Source: Cerrena zonata
Taxonomy: Eukaryota > Basidiomycota > Agaricomycetes > Polyporales > Cerrenaceae
Assembly: GCA_038087015.1 (NCBI GenBank)
Contig: JASBNA010000048.1
Location: 285,087 to 349,086, forward strand
Reading direction: 5' to 3'
DNA: 64,000 nt
The notes under the pieces are model-generated. The model did not search any database. It was given only the letters and a program-made list of their open reading frames with translations, and was not told the origin of the DNA. Shown piece by piece: positions 1 through 12,712 of this stretch. The position numbers and the translations under genes were made by a program. How positions within the stretch are numbered: the stretch's first letter is position 1; each line of letters begins with the position of its first letter.

Positions 1-839
1 ACAGCTGTGAACCGCCATGGGAGGGCAACGTCTACTCGATCGATTCCGGTGTTGTGGTTACATGCACACTGACCTTCAGCTTTCTGGCTTCATTACGCAT
101 ATCAGACTCGACAACGTACCCATATGACTGTTACTTGGGTTCTTGTTCCCCTCGCAATAACAGCCATCTCCAGTGCACTATCACATGGACTATACTGCGG
201 CTCTACATCACGTTCTTAGTATTGGCTTCGACGTAAAATCTCTAGATACTTGCACAAATCGCGCTTAGACTAACTCTGAACCCCATGAAACATCCTCTCT
301 TGCCAGCCGTCCTGATAACAGTACCTACGTATGTTTCACTGAGACGATCTCAGTATAGGGCGAGCGGTGATCGCAATGCCGGCTGATGTTTCTGTCTAGT
401 GGATTAATTGCATCTCGGCTTGGGTGAAGCTACTCGGGGTAAACCTCTTGTTAATTCTAACCGTCTACATAAGTAAGTCTGTACAGATACAGACGGCCCT
501 CATCTGGACGACGGCACCATGGAGCATGTAGGATAGAAACTCCGTTGTACTTAACTTTCTCCGTTGCGTTCCCCATTTTTGTAGATACTAGATTCAATGT
601 ACAGCCTGTGACCCATCAGTTGTCACTGACAATTTGAGGGTTTATATGATAAATAATACTGTCCCCACCAGTGCAAATATATCCCGACCTCCACGGAACC
701 TGTGCGAGCGGTGAAAGAACATTCAGAATCCTAGGATCAAGTGTCACATCCTGTGCGAGCGAGACGCACGCAACCCTTATTTGCCCGCGTATCCAACTAT
801 CGCTCCCCCATCTTCTTACTTGCTACCTTCATCTTCGCT
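1..839. other. No recognisable gene; 5' flank of F-box gene 1
   Basis: I see no gene in this stretch. The last 60 or so bases before the start codon at 840 (a C-rich, pyrimidine-biased leader) closely match the bases just before the start codon of the paralogue at 25819, so part of the core promoter or 5' UTR was duplicated together with the gene. Farther upstream the two flanks no longer resemble each other. Confidence 0.5.
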
Positions 840-3434
840 ATGCCTCGCTCTCGCTCTTACTCTACTTCCTCGCTACCATCCAATCTGCAGTCGTCGTGGT
901 CTCTCCAGTCGCGACCGATAGCCGTTTACGATCAGACTGAAGAATCAGCTGATCACGCTTCCATTGATATCGATTCTAGACCTGGTCCCTCAAGTCAAGG
1001 TCCTATCATGATGGAAACTAATTCATCCGACGATCCAACTTTATTTCCCCATCCCTCATCTTCATCCGACGTTCATTTCCCGCTAACAGCCGCTGTCTTC
1101 GAAGAATCCTGGGAACAAGAACCCGAATATTTGATAAGAGAGGAGCAACATCTATCCTCTCAAGGCCCGATTTCGACATCTCCACATTCTCGTGTATCGT
1201 CTACTCCGGATATCTATTCACCACGCAATCGGATGGATATATCACATTTGGTCACCCCCTCAGTCCATGTGGATCATTCCATGTTAATAGACTGGGAAGA
1301 TGTTTCATCCCTAGATTCTCATGGTCTATCATCAGAGCATCTTGTTGGGTTTTCTCCCAGTGTGCACTACTCTCTTTCTGATCCCAGAGCCCTACCATCC
1401 TACCCCTTGATTGGTCCCATGTATGGTCAGCCCCTACAGCAATCATCTGAAATACAGGTACCATCACCTAGATCATCCACCTTGATTCCATTGCATGGTC
1501 CCACTTTACCATCACTTCAAACTTCACCACCTACCATCAACTGGATGCTCAGTTCATCACAACCTCTTCTTCCCTTCAACCACCCTCTATTACAAGATTC
1601 ACAGAGCGGTTCACTCTATACACAGAATGGAGGCTCATCTCATTCTTCAACTCTGGATTCAAACCATCCTGGAGGAGGTGATACTAACATAATATCAATA
1701 GCCCAAGCACCATTTGTCACCACCTCATGCCCATCTCTCAATATATCTGGATGGAGATCATCATCAGATCACCAGCAGTCTGGAGGTCTACATCTCACTC
1801 CAGTATTTGTCAGTGATCCTTCCCAACCACTATCTTATACTACTAGGTCTCAGTATTATTGGTTAAATGTATCAACTATATCAACAACTCCAAGACTACC
1901 TAAAAGGTACATATATATGATTATTTGTGATCCTTGTCACTGATAAGTGTTGATTTTCAGGAGATTCTGGATAGGATGCTTGCCAAATGAGATTTATCTG
2001 ATGATCATATATTGGCTTGCAAGTGCTGACCAACCTATAAAGTATTTGCATCAATGTGCTCTTGTATGTTATGAATGGTTGAAAATTGTCAAAAAGACAA
2101 GGTTTTGGTATGTCCCAAGGCTAACCTATCTTGTCAGACCACCTCTATTGAGACAGTATGTCACAATAATTTGTTGCATTGTTTGTGTAATGTTTAATCT
2201 CTTGTTTATATAGCTCATTCTCAAATGGACATCTTCCCAATGAAATCTATGATGCTATCATAGACTGGGTTGCATGTTGTCCACGGGCACCACAAAAGCA
2301 CTTGGGTGTTTGTGCACAAGTATATCACACATGGTCAGAAAGAGCTAGAAAACAGTACAATGTCAATGTCATTCTCAATGAGAAAAATGTCTGCACATAT
2401 GCAATGTTTATTCACAAGCACCCTTCTACTTGCAGCTTGGTACAAAGTATAAGCTTGACAAGGCTTAACATATTTGACGAAGAATTTTCAGTAATCACGC
2501 AGGTTATGTTACTGGTATATAGGCTGCCCAATATTAAGCACCTTACTTTGAATGATTTTTTCCATAATAATGTACATCCAGGCATATTCAAATATGCTAT
2601 CAACAAAACTATACAGAGCCTTAATGTTGTTCTGCAGTTTGATAGAGAAAAACAATGTTCATTACATTTGTTTTGGCAGTTTGTGGCATGTTTTCATTGT
2701 TTGAGAACACTCTCTATTAATGTAGATGAGGCAGAACTTGTTAAGAATACATGTTCACTCAAGTCTTTATATCAAAACAAACTCAAATGCTCATTGACAT
2801 CACTGACATTGTGGATGGGTTTTGTCAATATAATACTTCTGGATTCACTGGTTGAAGCAGGAACATTTACCTCAAATTTAAAAATCCTTGAGATTCATGC
2901 ATATTATGAAGATGAACAGTTTAAGATGGATTACTTGTGTAAGGCAATTCAAGCACTTGTGATACACTGCAGTGATCACCTACAAACATTTATCTTCAAC
3001 CCTGTGGCAATGGGACAAAAGGATTTATTTGTTCATAGTAAGTTGGTTTCAATAAAAGATGGTGACATATGAACTGTGGCTGATATTCTGACTTAGTCTC
3101 ACTAGAGAGTTGCAGCAAACTAATCCAGTTCAATTATACAACTGGTGATAATTCCCAGACAGAAATTATGCTCAATCAACTTCAAACTATCACCTCAGCT
3201 GATATGGCTTACATCTCTGTAACAATTCAGAAACCATTTTTTATCACAATGAGTGATATTGATGTTGAGCTTTGGAACAGGATTGACACTTTTCTCACTT
3301 CCCCTCAATTTGCATCACTCCACAAGGTTACTATAACACAAAAAAGAGTTCTTCCTGAAGGTCTCACATTTCAGACTGATCTCTTGCCCAAGTTACATAA
3401 ATGTGGTATTTTGGCTGTGCTTAATTGGACCTAG
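840..3434 (+). CDS. F-box-like protein, copy 1 (four exons, 807 aa)
   Basis: Exons 840-1906, 1961-2155, 2214-3037 and 3097-3434 join in frame (introns of 54, 58 and 59 bp with GTACAT, GTATGT and GTAAGT donors) to give 807 residues. Exon 1 (residues 1-355) is Ser/Pro-rich and low-complexity, beginning MPRSRSYSTSS. Exon 2 carries an F-box-like motif, LPNEIYLMIIYWL followed by CALVCYEWLKIVKKTRFW. Exon 3 starts with a second such motif, LPNEIYDAIIDWV, then CAQVYHTWSERARKQ. The rest (about residues 470-807) is hydrophobic and leucine-rich with LRR-like spacing. F-box proteins normally present substrates to SCF ubiquitin ligases; that role is inferred from the family. The start was chosen because the paralogue at 25819 begins with the same residues. 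No stop or frameshift is seen. An alternative is a fungus-specific LPNE-type protein that does not bind Skp1. Confidence 0.8.
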
Positions 3435-3629
3435 AGTACAGTGTAAAATAGCAAATTGTGTATGATATTTGTACAAGGTGATATATGTTCCCAGTCTATT
3501 GATATAGGATGATTTACATAATCCAAGGAGGCGCCCAAATGTGATATAAGTATGTGTCAGATTGTGTGGTAAATAGATATACATAGTAGGTGATATGCAA
3601 GTATGTGGAGATGTTGAAATCAGAACTTG

Positions 3630-3836
3630 AGGGATGGATGTTGCTCCTCTTCTGACAAATATTCAGGTTTTTGCTCCCAAGATTTATCAAGGACAATGGC
3701 TGTTGGCTCTCCAGATGGACACTGCATATTGGATGAAGATGAGAGATGGCTTTTTGAGAAAATCAGTTTCCATAGGACCTTGACTTGAGGGACCAAGTAT
3801 GGGATCAATATTGATGGAAGTGTGATCAGCCAATTC
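3630..3836 (-). pseudogene. Inverted, frameshifted fragment of F-box gene exon 1
   Basis: On the minus strand one frame reads ELADHTSINID...GPSSQGPMETD and another reads SWEQKPEYLSEEEQHPS. These match, in order, ESADHASIDID...GPSSQGPIMMETN and SWEQEPEYLIREEQHLS in exon 1 of the gene at 840. The match changes frame part way through, so the piece cannot encode the protein. It lies only about 200 bp past the 3' end of the intact gene, in opposite orientation, and is a remnant of a third family member or of an inverted duplication. Confidence 0.7.
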
Positions 3837-3839
3837 TAC

Positions 3840-5240
3840 ATTGATACACCTAAGGGCACCCGAACACCCAATGTCAGTGTACATGTAACCGTACACATGG
3901 GATCCAATCGAATAGACATACTTTTCTGAAGTCGGTCTGCAACTCTCTTTCGATGTTAACAGATATGCAGTCAGCTTAGATAGAAAGCAATATTGCGATG
4001 TTGATAATGGAAATTGACCATCTTCCGCTGTCCCAGAGAAGCTTGGAAAGTTTGAGTACAGCAGTTCAACAAGAGAGGGGGGGTCATGGTGACGCCGAGT
4101 GCAAATGTGTATCGATTGGGATGACCAGAGAGGCGCAGCAGAGTGATGACAGTAAGACATCTGGTATAATATATTCAGAAGTACTGAGATATTTGGTACA
4201 TGGCAGCGTACAGTCTTATGAAAAGGATCCAAGGTGGAATAGAAGTGACACTAGCAGGAGTACATCTAGCTGCAGAAGGCGAATCCAAACAATTGTGAAG
4301 GTCCAGTATGCACTCTAGTGATAAGGGTTATGCATATATGTAGAAAGATCACAGGCAACCTGACAAAGAGTGATTACATCAGTGTATATCGTAGTGAGAG
4401 AATTTCGATAGGCGTACATAGTCGTGTTCTATCCCCACCGAAAATATTCCTCGGAATTCTCGCTCTATCCGAGTTATCATCTGCAAATAGTTGTATCGGC
4501 TCGGAAACATATGCTCCGAGGTTCGCTAACAAAGAGGATCTACGAGCTTGCAACAGGGTACGGTGGGCTATTGGCATGGTTTAACAGGAGTAGTCGAGCG
4601 AGAAGTCGAGGTCAGATCACGGCTAGTGCCTGTCCAGGGCAATGAGAAGCCGCAGTACAACATGAGATGAGTATCATATGATCTATATTCTGAGTGTAAG
4701 TGATTAGTTCTTGGCAATATAGAGGATTTCAGAGCGCTAGGGGTAAGGAATGCAACACTCAAAGCGAATGTTCCTGTTATAAGGTGGAAAGGCGAGACAC
4801 AATGTACTAGTCGGTGCGCCGATTCGAAAGGGAGCAATAGGAGTGGGTTGTGGCGGACTGTTGATTCATCAGGGAGGGTGTACGAAGGGAGGCTTAAGAC
4901 AGATGCAAGAGAAAAGCAGCTGCGGAACGTGAGGCAAAGGTTTCAAGCAGTTTCGACTCTGATCAACCAGCCTAGCTTCGGTAAGGATTTGCATCCTTAC
5001 GAGCGAGTTGTTGAAGGTATGGGATAAGAAGCAAGTAGGAGTTACGTTCGGTAGAAGACCTGGGGAATGAAGGAATATACATTGTTTTCGAGGAGTTGGT
5101 AGAGGGGTAATGGCTAGCAGAGTTGGAGGCACAAGCGAACCGATGTGTTTGCCAACGGCGTAGGATAAGAAAAGCTACGGCAGAGCCGAGAAATCCATAG
5201 AGTCAGACAAGGGAAGAGCATAGATAGCCAGTCAAAGACT
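3840..5240 (+). repeat. Tail end of a decayed ~4-kb repeat unit
   Basis: No intact gene is present. The last part (about 4990-5240) resembles the sequence that precedes the same landmark in the other units (about 9640-9840, 16740-16950 and 20560-20710): purine-rich sequence containing phrases such as AGTTGGAGGCACAAG, followed by GGGCTCAGGC. I take it as the end of a unit whose front part was replaced by, or lies beyond, F-box gene 1. All open frames here are short and out of register with each other. Confidence 0.45.
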
Positions 5241-8200
5241 TCGGGCTCAGGCAAATCGAGCTCGAGCTTCATGTTCAGAGATACAAGCAGGAGACGAGCA
5301 GGAGTCAGTGCTTCTCCTCATCCCGATTGTATCCTGACGCCCGGCACCTCGATCGATTGTCGACCTCTCTATTCCCAGCTACAGTAGTTGCCTCCAGCCC
5401 GATGCCTTCATCATACCCACATCTCTCGGGCATCAAGGCGTCGACCTAGGCAGTAAGCACTAGGAATTCGACTAACTTCACACCCCGTACATCCCTCCGA
5501 ACGTCAAGACCACCTCCGGTGTGACACTGACAGTATCCTCCGGTTGTCCCTCGCGGCGACCCTCTCCTTGGTCTTTAAATCCTATCGTCAGGTTTCTTCC
5601 TCTACAGGTCAACAAACATTCCATACCATACCACATAAAGCTCTCGAATGGATACTCTTCCTCCTCCTCGATGTTCTACTCACTCTCTCACTACGAGCTA
5701 CTCGCCACCGAATAAGGCGGTCTGCTTCTTACACCCCGAGGTTCTCGATCTACTATTGGATGCTCACACTACTGGCACCGGTTCGGACATTCTCTTCTGC
5801 CTACCCCCTCCGAGTCATCTCATACATCCAACGTCTCATCTTCTGGTATGCATCTCTCGCTTCAACCCAGTAATCCCCTTGCCTTTACACTAGTCTCCAT
5901 CAGCAGTCCTTCGCGGACATCCTCTTCTGATCCCTAAGACTTTATAATCACAAACATCGACATATGTTCCTTTCTCCAGTTGTTTGTCCAATGGCTCTCT
6001 CCTAGCAGTATCCTCTATGATTTCCTCGCCAAAATGACTTCTGTGCAACCATAATTCTACGGTACCATAATCGAACAAGCTCTCAACCGAACAGACTTGC
6101 TCACACATCTACATCTCACGCTGCCATCACGCCCCGTGCCCGTAAACGAGGGGATCTGTCAAGACGATTGAATTCCATACTGGTACCTCTTGTACGTCCT
6201 TTCACAAGCCTTATATATCACCGGATCACTCACAGTCCACGCGAATGTACTCTCAAAGTCGACATACCAACATAAGCTACTCGATCTATTCACTCCAAAG
6301 TGCTACTTTGCTTGTGCGAAATACTCATGTTCCGCCTCTGATAGCTCGCTCGACGACCTTCGCCGAAACTCTGTGTAAAGCCTCATCTCACAAGTCAACC
6401 TCTAGCCGCGCCAATATTCTCTCTTTAGGAACTCAACTTGAACCCCCCATATATCCCTCTTGGAATAGCCGTTTTTCTCTGTACCAAACCTATAGCCGTC
6501 AATATAGGTCTAATGGTTGTCGGATGGTCAGTGACCCAGATAAAGTGAGAGGAAAGAGAACGAGCTTCTGGTATGGAGTAGGAGTCGGAATATCACTAGG
6601 TACGTCTCTTGAAACTTGTCGGCCACTCGCTTTATTCGCTCCCTACCCTCATGACCTCTTTTTGTACTCACACTCCATCCCAATCCCTTGCTGTCAGGAT
6701 AAATATGGCCGGGGCATGTCCATGCGTACTATCAACAACCCTACCATACATACCACAACTCGACAAGGAGGACACCTCGTTCTTGTGCTCGGAGAACTCT
6801 GCACGTATCGAACTTTCCCTCACTCAGATGCAGGTCCTTCAGTGTTCTTACCACCTCCCTGTTCTTTCGCGGTATGGTCATACTACCGGTACCCTATACG
6901 GCGGACTCAACATAACGCCGATTATTCTATTGCTAAACGATCACTTGAACTGGTGTATTTATGACTCGGCCATTGATGCCATCCCTATCTCTCGTAGACT
7001 TCCTACTCCGCTCTCACAGGAGAAAAACTCACGTACCACTGTCGAGGTTAAAACCTTTGTGGCAGCAATAACGATCTGGCTTAATCGATGTATTCGGTGG
7101 TCGACTTGGTTATGAGTATCGAGGGGTGATGTTGTTGGGTGGGGTGGGAGGAGAAGTGGGGATCGTAGGTCGTCTTGGCGGCAGGTATGTGTATTGGTGA
7201 CTCGTTTCGTGGAAGCTGAGCTTAAGTATATGAGCGTATCGCTCCAAGCAATTGTCCATGTACGACTGGTCAATGGGTTTCCCTGGACACGATGAAGAAT
7301 ACTTTCACACACCACTTACATTGAGAAGCTTCGTGGCTCGAATACTCGCAAGCGTTTGCATAGGTTGCTCCTTGACGCTTCCACTGCACCGTCGCGGATA
7401 TTCTCTTATACTTTATACGATGTCGGAAGGACAATAGTCTCTCTTGTAATTCCTTCAAACACAATCGCCGCGGTGCTTATGTTTAACAAGTGTCGTCTCT
7501 CCAACTTCCAAAACTTGGTTGATCTCATCCTCCCATTGGCTCGAGGAGTATCTCACTCTCACTCCTCGAATGTCTTACGGACTCGTTAGATCAATATATT
7601 CCTTGCCGATACTTAATCTCGATCGACCCTGAGAAGGTGGAAAACATGTATCGCTGTTGAACCTCTTCGAATTCCACCTCATTACTCTACAGCCGTAGAA
7701 AATGTGGTAATTCAATAGATTTCATCAAAACATGAGCTTTTTCAAGCTCGTTTCCCTGTCGTTTACACACGGGGGCGAAGGCTATAGCCAATACAAACGC
7801 AGGCGAGCAAGTACATTGATGACGACTATTCTGAAGTGCGTTCTGTCAAATCACATACCACTCTTTGACAGATGAGCCTTCCTACTTATCTTCGATAACT
7901 CTCTAGAAGTTCTTTGCTATGTTGTCGCACGTATCGAGCCTCATTCTCCCTTGGTCCTGGAACGGCAGTATCGCAAACAGGATACCCCACTGCTCTTGCT
8001 TTCGATGTGTTCGTAACTCTACGTCGTTCTGATTGATAATACTCTTATTCATATCTGGACCTCACCGAGGACGTCCTCTTGTACTTTAGTTTGTCTATAC
8101 GTCTGGACGACCTCTGTTCATTCTCGAGACCATTACCATCTGGCCAATAGGGACTTGGGTTTCTTTATACAATGATTTCGAACTAGATTTCCATTACAAT

Positions 8201-9830
8201 ATTCATTATGGATCACAGCCTGATCCTCGTCATCGACCATGACCTTCTAGCAACGTTTCCGCGTAGAAAGCTAATGATCTTCGGTTTTCTACCGTAGCGC
8301 AAGTAGCTAACTATTTGGAATCAATAGCTTATTAGCGATGTTCCATTTGCCTGGTCAAGATATATTCATTTATCTCGTGATGGCACCCAGTACGATGTAG
8401 TACATGTTTGGTGATGATGTGTATTTAGTCTCATCATAACAATGAAACGTGCAGATGCGGAAACATCAAAACAGAGATAGCGTTTGAGCGATGGGATAGA
8501 CCTTGAAACGCATGAACATGAGACTAGGTACGGAGCGTAGTATCGGGTTTCATACCAGGTCCGAAAAATAAGGTCGAGGATGGAATATGAATGCGTGTCT
8601 CCCGACCGGAAGGGTATCAGTGGGTGTATGCAACCAATGACGGAAGAGAGCGTGCTAAGAACAGGAGAGGCAATGGGCTTTCTGTCCGTTGTGGTCATCG
8701 CATCAAGAAGGTATCTTCGACGTCTGTAATGCACATCCGAGGGGTCGCTGGTACCTTGGTTCTACAGTCGTGTGTATTGAGTCTGAATCAGAGTTTGAAG
8801 AACCGTTGAGTATCGGCACCGACAGAATAGGACAGGAGAGCCTCTTAGGATGCCTATGCATTCAAGGGATGAAGGAAAGCATGGACTGCAAGGCGTGTAA
8901 GCTGATGATGGGATGTATACCCCATCGGTAGGTGTTGGGGGTTGGGAAGGCGAGACCTCAGCCTGAGAGTGATCGAACAACGGCTCGGTTGTTCATGATG
9001 TTGAACGGAGTATACGGTCTAGGGTAAAAGGACGGAGATGAAAAGAGGTGTACCAACGTACTTCGATAAGTTTCAGGCGAGATTAACTCGTACGCTTCTA
9101 CATGATGTTCGTGTCTCACTAGGAGACATTAGGTTGGGTTTGAGATCAATGTCAGTGTGAAGGACTTACTTGAACATGACGCCTCCTTGGTGTATAAAAT
9201 CCACTTTTCCAACCGTCGTATAAGCTGCCTATCGTACTTTGGAGAAATCGCCAAATGAGGCATGTGTCAAGAGCGTCCACCTTTAGGGCAAGTGCTGGCG
9301 GAACGAGAGAGGGAGAGACGTTCAGTGAGTTATGTCTGGCTGGAGGAAAGCACACGATAGCAGGCATCAAGATGGTAAACGGTGGAAGGAGGTAGAGGGA
9401 AAAAGACTAGCAAAGTCGAGACACTGGGGACTTACATACAATATGAGGTCTCTAGCGCATGCCTCTTATCCTAATGGCAAAAATCAGGAGCATGTCTTGT
9501 AGGAGTCGTCAGGTAGCTCCGCCTCTGATAAGTATGGGTTCTTCGGGTGTAATATATGGTAAGGACCTGCATATTTGGGGCGAGCGTTGGAGGTCCGAGG
9601 AAAGGATGAGCAAAATTTAAATGAGAAGCTGTTGGTAGAAGAGTGGTCTAGATATTGATAGAGCACAATCCTCTTCGACAATGCTAGAACTGAGTAGAGG
9701 AGGATTGACCAGAAGTTGAAGGCATGAGCGACGTAATTTGGCAAATAGTAGAAGGGCGCAGGACGAGCAAAGATATCGAGGACCGTGGATCCCGGGGTGG
9801 AGGAGAGAACACAGTTATACCACTGAAGAC
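5240..9830 (+). repeat. Decayed ~4-kb repeat, unit 1
   Basis: This unit opens with a landmark around 5257 (AATCGAGCTCGAGCTT, then AGATACAAGCAGGAG) that recurs near 9847 and 16957 and, weaker, near 20721. A second landmark at 6301 (TGCTACTTTGCTTGTGCG) recurs in altered form near 12875, 17494, 21501 and 25410. A third, near 8360 (ATATATTCATTTATC), recurs near 19313 and 23478. The stretch 9000-9390 matches 24210-24590 through several hundred bases. No frame stays open long enough for a gene and I recognise no encoded product; short frames with matching Ser/Pro-rich peptides in different units suggest an old coding element. Confidence 0.55.
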
Positions 9831-10283
9831 GTCAGCCTCAGGCGAATCGAGCTCGAGCTTTGTGTTCAGAGAGATACAAGCAGGAGATGAGCAGGAGTAG
9901 TCTGCTCCTCCAAGTCCCGATCGTAGCCTGACGCGGCCCGTGGATGCCTCGATCGCCGACTCCACCGATTTTCTCTCTCTCTGCTCCCAGCTACAGTAGT
10001 TTGTGTCTCTCAGGCATCGACGAATCGACTTGGGCAAAAAGTCTAAGCGTTAGGAGCTCGCACCCTCTGAACATCAAGTCCACCTCATCTTCCTGGCTTC
10101 AAGGCTACCACAAACGTCGTCCTGCACTCTTTTCCCGCAGTTGCCTCATCTCTGATGACTCTCCTCTGGCAGTATCAACTCCTTCCTCAAAGCCTTTCCT
10201 CTACGAGGACAAACATACCCTATGTAGCCCCGGCATGGATTGGCATACTGCCTACTCTATGTTTCCCTCTTATTTAATGATAA

Positions 10284-11496
10284 CTAGCAGGAACCCGTGC
10301 GGCTGCACGATAACTGCGTAATTAGTTACATATGATTGTACTTGTCCGCTGCAAACATTGAACTCATATAGATTAGCGAGCTTAGTATCACTCACCAGCA
10401 TTTGCGATCCCAATTTACGGGGGACGTAGAGATGATAAGGTAAAATGTTTGAATTCAAAATGAAACACAGTTGAAGTTACCGCACATAGTACTACCATCT
10501 GAAGACGCTCCTCCGCTGCCGGTTTGGGACCGGCAGCTCTGTCACTTAGGGTGAGGTATCTGGTGTTTTACCCAATGTCAGTGGTTCTCATTATTGTGAT
10601 TTAAGATATATATATTATGTATATACAATCAAAACATGAACATGAATGTAAGCTGATCAAGCTGAGAGTGGACTGAAGGGAGAAACAGGTAGAGGAGTAT
10701 CTTCGAGACAGGGTGCAGAGGATATGGAGGCGTCCACATGGAAGACATGAGCCAACCCCAAGTAACAGACAGGTAAAAGAGAAGTAATTATATTACCTTA
10801 CCTCTAAGTTTTCTCATAGATGTTTGTTGCAGGCTAGTAGCTTAGAGTCTATTCTAGGCTGTTGTCTCAAGCATCAATCAAGCATCAATAACAAATATTG
10901 TAGAAGGCTTTGAAATCGGTGGAGGGGACTATTTGAGTAATAGAGGTCATTGACCCCCATATTTGTACCCTTTCGCATGAGGAAAGCTAAACATCTGCCT
11001 CAAACATGACTCCCGGGGTACAATTCCTCTTCTCAGCGAGACGGAATATTGGCAGCAGCTTCAGTGAGGAGGTATTGGTGATATCTAAAGACAGATATGA
11101 CCGTTATTGGAACTTGGGATGGCATAGAGAGAATAGGGTATTCTTGCCTCTTGTAGGGATACACTGTACTGCACCCTTCGGTGGTCAACCACGAAAAGCC
11201 CAATTAGGCGGGCAGTTAATGGCGCCGTGGGTTACAACAATATCACGACTGTAAAAAGGTCAAGATCCCAGAGAGTCGGATTGATTGGTCCAAGTTCATG
11301 TTCAGGATTCAAGAGATATATAAGGGACATCGTTGAGTCAAGAAAGCAGAGGACGATGTGGTAGTAAGCAGGCTCGGAACATAGGAACGTACGTACATAG
11401 GGTTAGGTCGAGCGTGGGAGAGGTAATAAGTATCAGCCAATCAGAGGGCCTCTTTGTCTCGGGGATCTCGGAGACCACTCTCTTTTGTATAATAGA
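10284..11496 (-). mobile_element. Non-autonomous Helitron, copy 1
   Basis: Read on the minus strand, the element starts with TCTATTATACAAAAGAG preceded by A and ends with ...GTTCCTGCTAG followed by T, the A|TC...CTRR|T arrangement of Helitrons. About 13 bases before the CTAG end is a short hairpin, CGTGC-AGCC-GCACG, as expected of a Helitron 3' terminator. The 1213-bp body encodes no Rep/helicase and no convincing protein, so it would need enzymes supplied elsewhere. An internal hairpin with a 9-bp stem (GCTGCCGGT / ACCGGCAGC) lies at 10515-10537. There is no target-site duplication, which fits the class. Confidence 0.75.
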
Positions 11497-11499
11497 TAA

Positions 11500-12712
11500 C
11501 TAGCAGGAACCCGTGCGGCTGCACGATAACTGCGTAATTAGTTACATATGATTGTACTTGTCCGCTGCAAACATTGAACTCATATAGATTAGCGAGCTTA
11601 GTATCACTCACCAGCATTTGCGATCCCAATTTACGGGGGACGTAGAGATGATAAGGTAAAATGTTTGAATTCAAAATGAAACACAGTTGAAGTTACCGCA
11701 CATAGTACTACCATCTGAAGACGCTCCTCCGCTGCCGGTTTGGGACCGGCAGCTCTGTCACTTAGGGTGAGGTATCTGGTGTTTTACCCAATGTCAGTGG
11801 TTCTCATTATTGTGATTTAAGATATATATATTATGTATATACAATCAAAACATGAACATGAATGTAAGCTGATCAAGCTGAGAGTGGACTGAAGGGAGAA
11901 ACAGGTAGAGGAGTATCTTCGAGACAGGGTGCAGAGGATATGGAGGCGTCCACATGGAAGACATGAGCCAACCCCAAGTAACAGACAGGTAAAAGAGAAG
12001 TAATTATATTACCTTACCTCTAAGTTTTCTCATAGATGTTTGTTGCAGGCTAGTAGCTTAGAGTCTATTCTAGGCTGTTGTCTCAAGCATCAATCAAGCA
12101 TCAATAACAAATATTGTAGAAGGCTTTGAAATCGGTGGAGGGGACTATTTGAGTAATAGAGGTCATTGACCCCCATATTTGTACCCTTTCGCATGAGGAA
12201 AGCTAAACATCTGCCTCAAACATGACTCCCGGGGTACAATTCCTCTTCTCAGCGAGACGGAATATTGGCAGCAGCTTCAGTGAGGAGGTATTGGTGATAT
12301 CTAAAGACAGATATGACCGTTATTGGAACTTGGGATGGCATAGAGAGAATAGGGTATTCTTGCCTCTTGTAGGGATACACTGTACTGCACCCTTCGGTGG
12401 TCAACCACGAAAAGCCCAATTAGGCGGGCAGTTAATGGCGCCGTGGGTTACAACAATATCACGACTGTAAAAAGGTCAAGATCCCAGAGAGTCGGATTGA
12501 TTGGTCCAAGTTCATGTTCAGGATTCAAGAGATATATAAGGGACATCGTTGAGTCAAGAAAGCAGAGGACGATGTGGTAGTAAGCAGGCTCGGAACATAG
12601 GAACGTACGTACATAGGGTTAGGTCGAGCGTGGGAGAGGTAATAAGTATCAGCCAATCAGAGGGCCTCTTTGTCTCGGGGATCTCGGAGACCACTCTCTT
12701 TTGTATAATAGA
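11500..12712 (-). mobile_element. Non-autonomous Helitron, copy 2 (tandem)
   Basis: This is a second copy of the element at 10284-11496, offset by exactly 1216 bp, with no difference in the parts I compared. Only the three bases TAA separate the copies on the plus strand. It has the same ends (minus strand A|TCTATT...CTGCTAG|T) and the same hairpins, including GCTGCCGGT/ACCGGCAGC at 11731-11753. On its outer side the sequence runs into a short GATA repeat. Identity suggests a very recent event, either rolling-circle tandem insertion or duplication; an assembly duplication cannot be excluded. Confidence 0.75.

Noticed and set aside
4374..4584. Minus-strand phrase resembling IPRNIFGGDRTR, compared with IPSSIFGGA antisense to the lectin gene
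   Set aside because: Short coincidental match; neither frame continues and the surroundings do not align.
11006..12470. Identical 82-residue frames at 11006-11254 and 12222-12470
   Set aside because: They are two copies of the same Helitron segment; no motif, no splice continuity and no Helitron enzyme similarity.
10279..12710. Interpretation of the 1216-bp duplication as a solo pair of long terminal repeats
   Set aside because: No TG...CA ends, no internal region and only three bases between copies; the Helitron end rules fit exactly.
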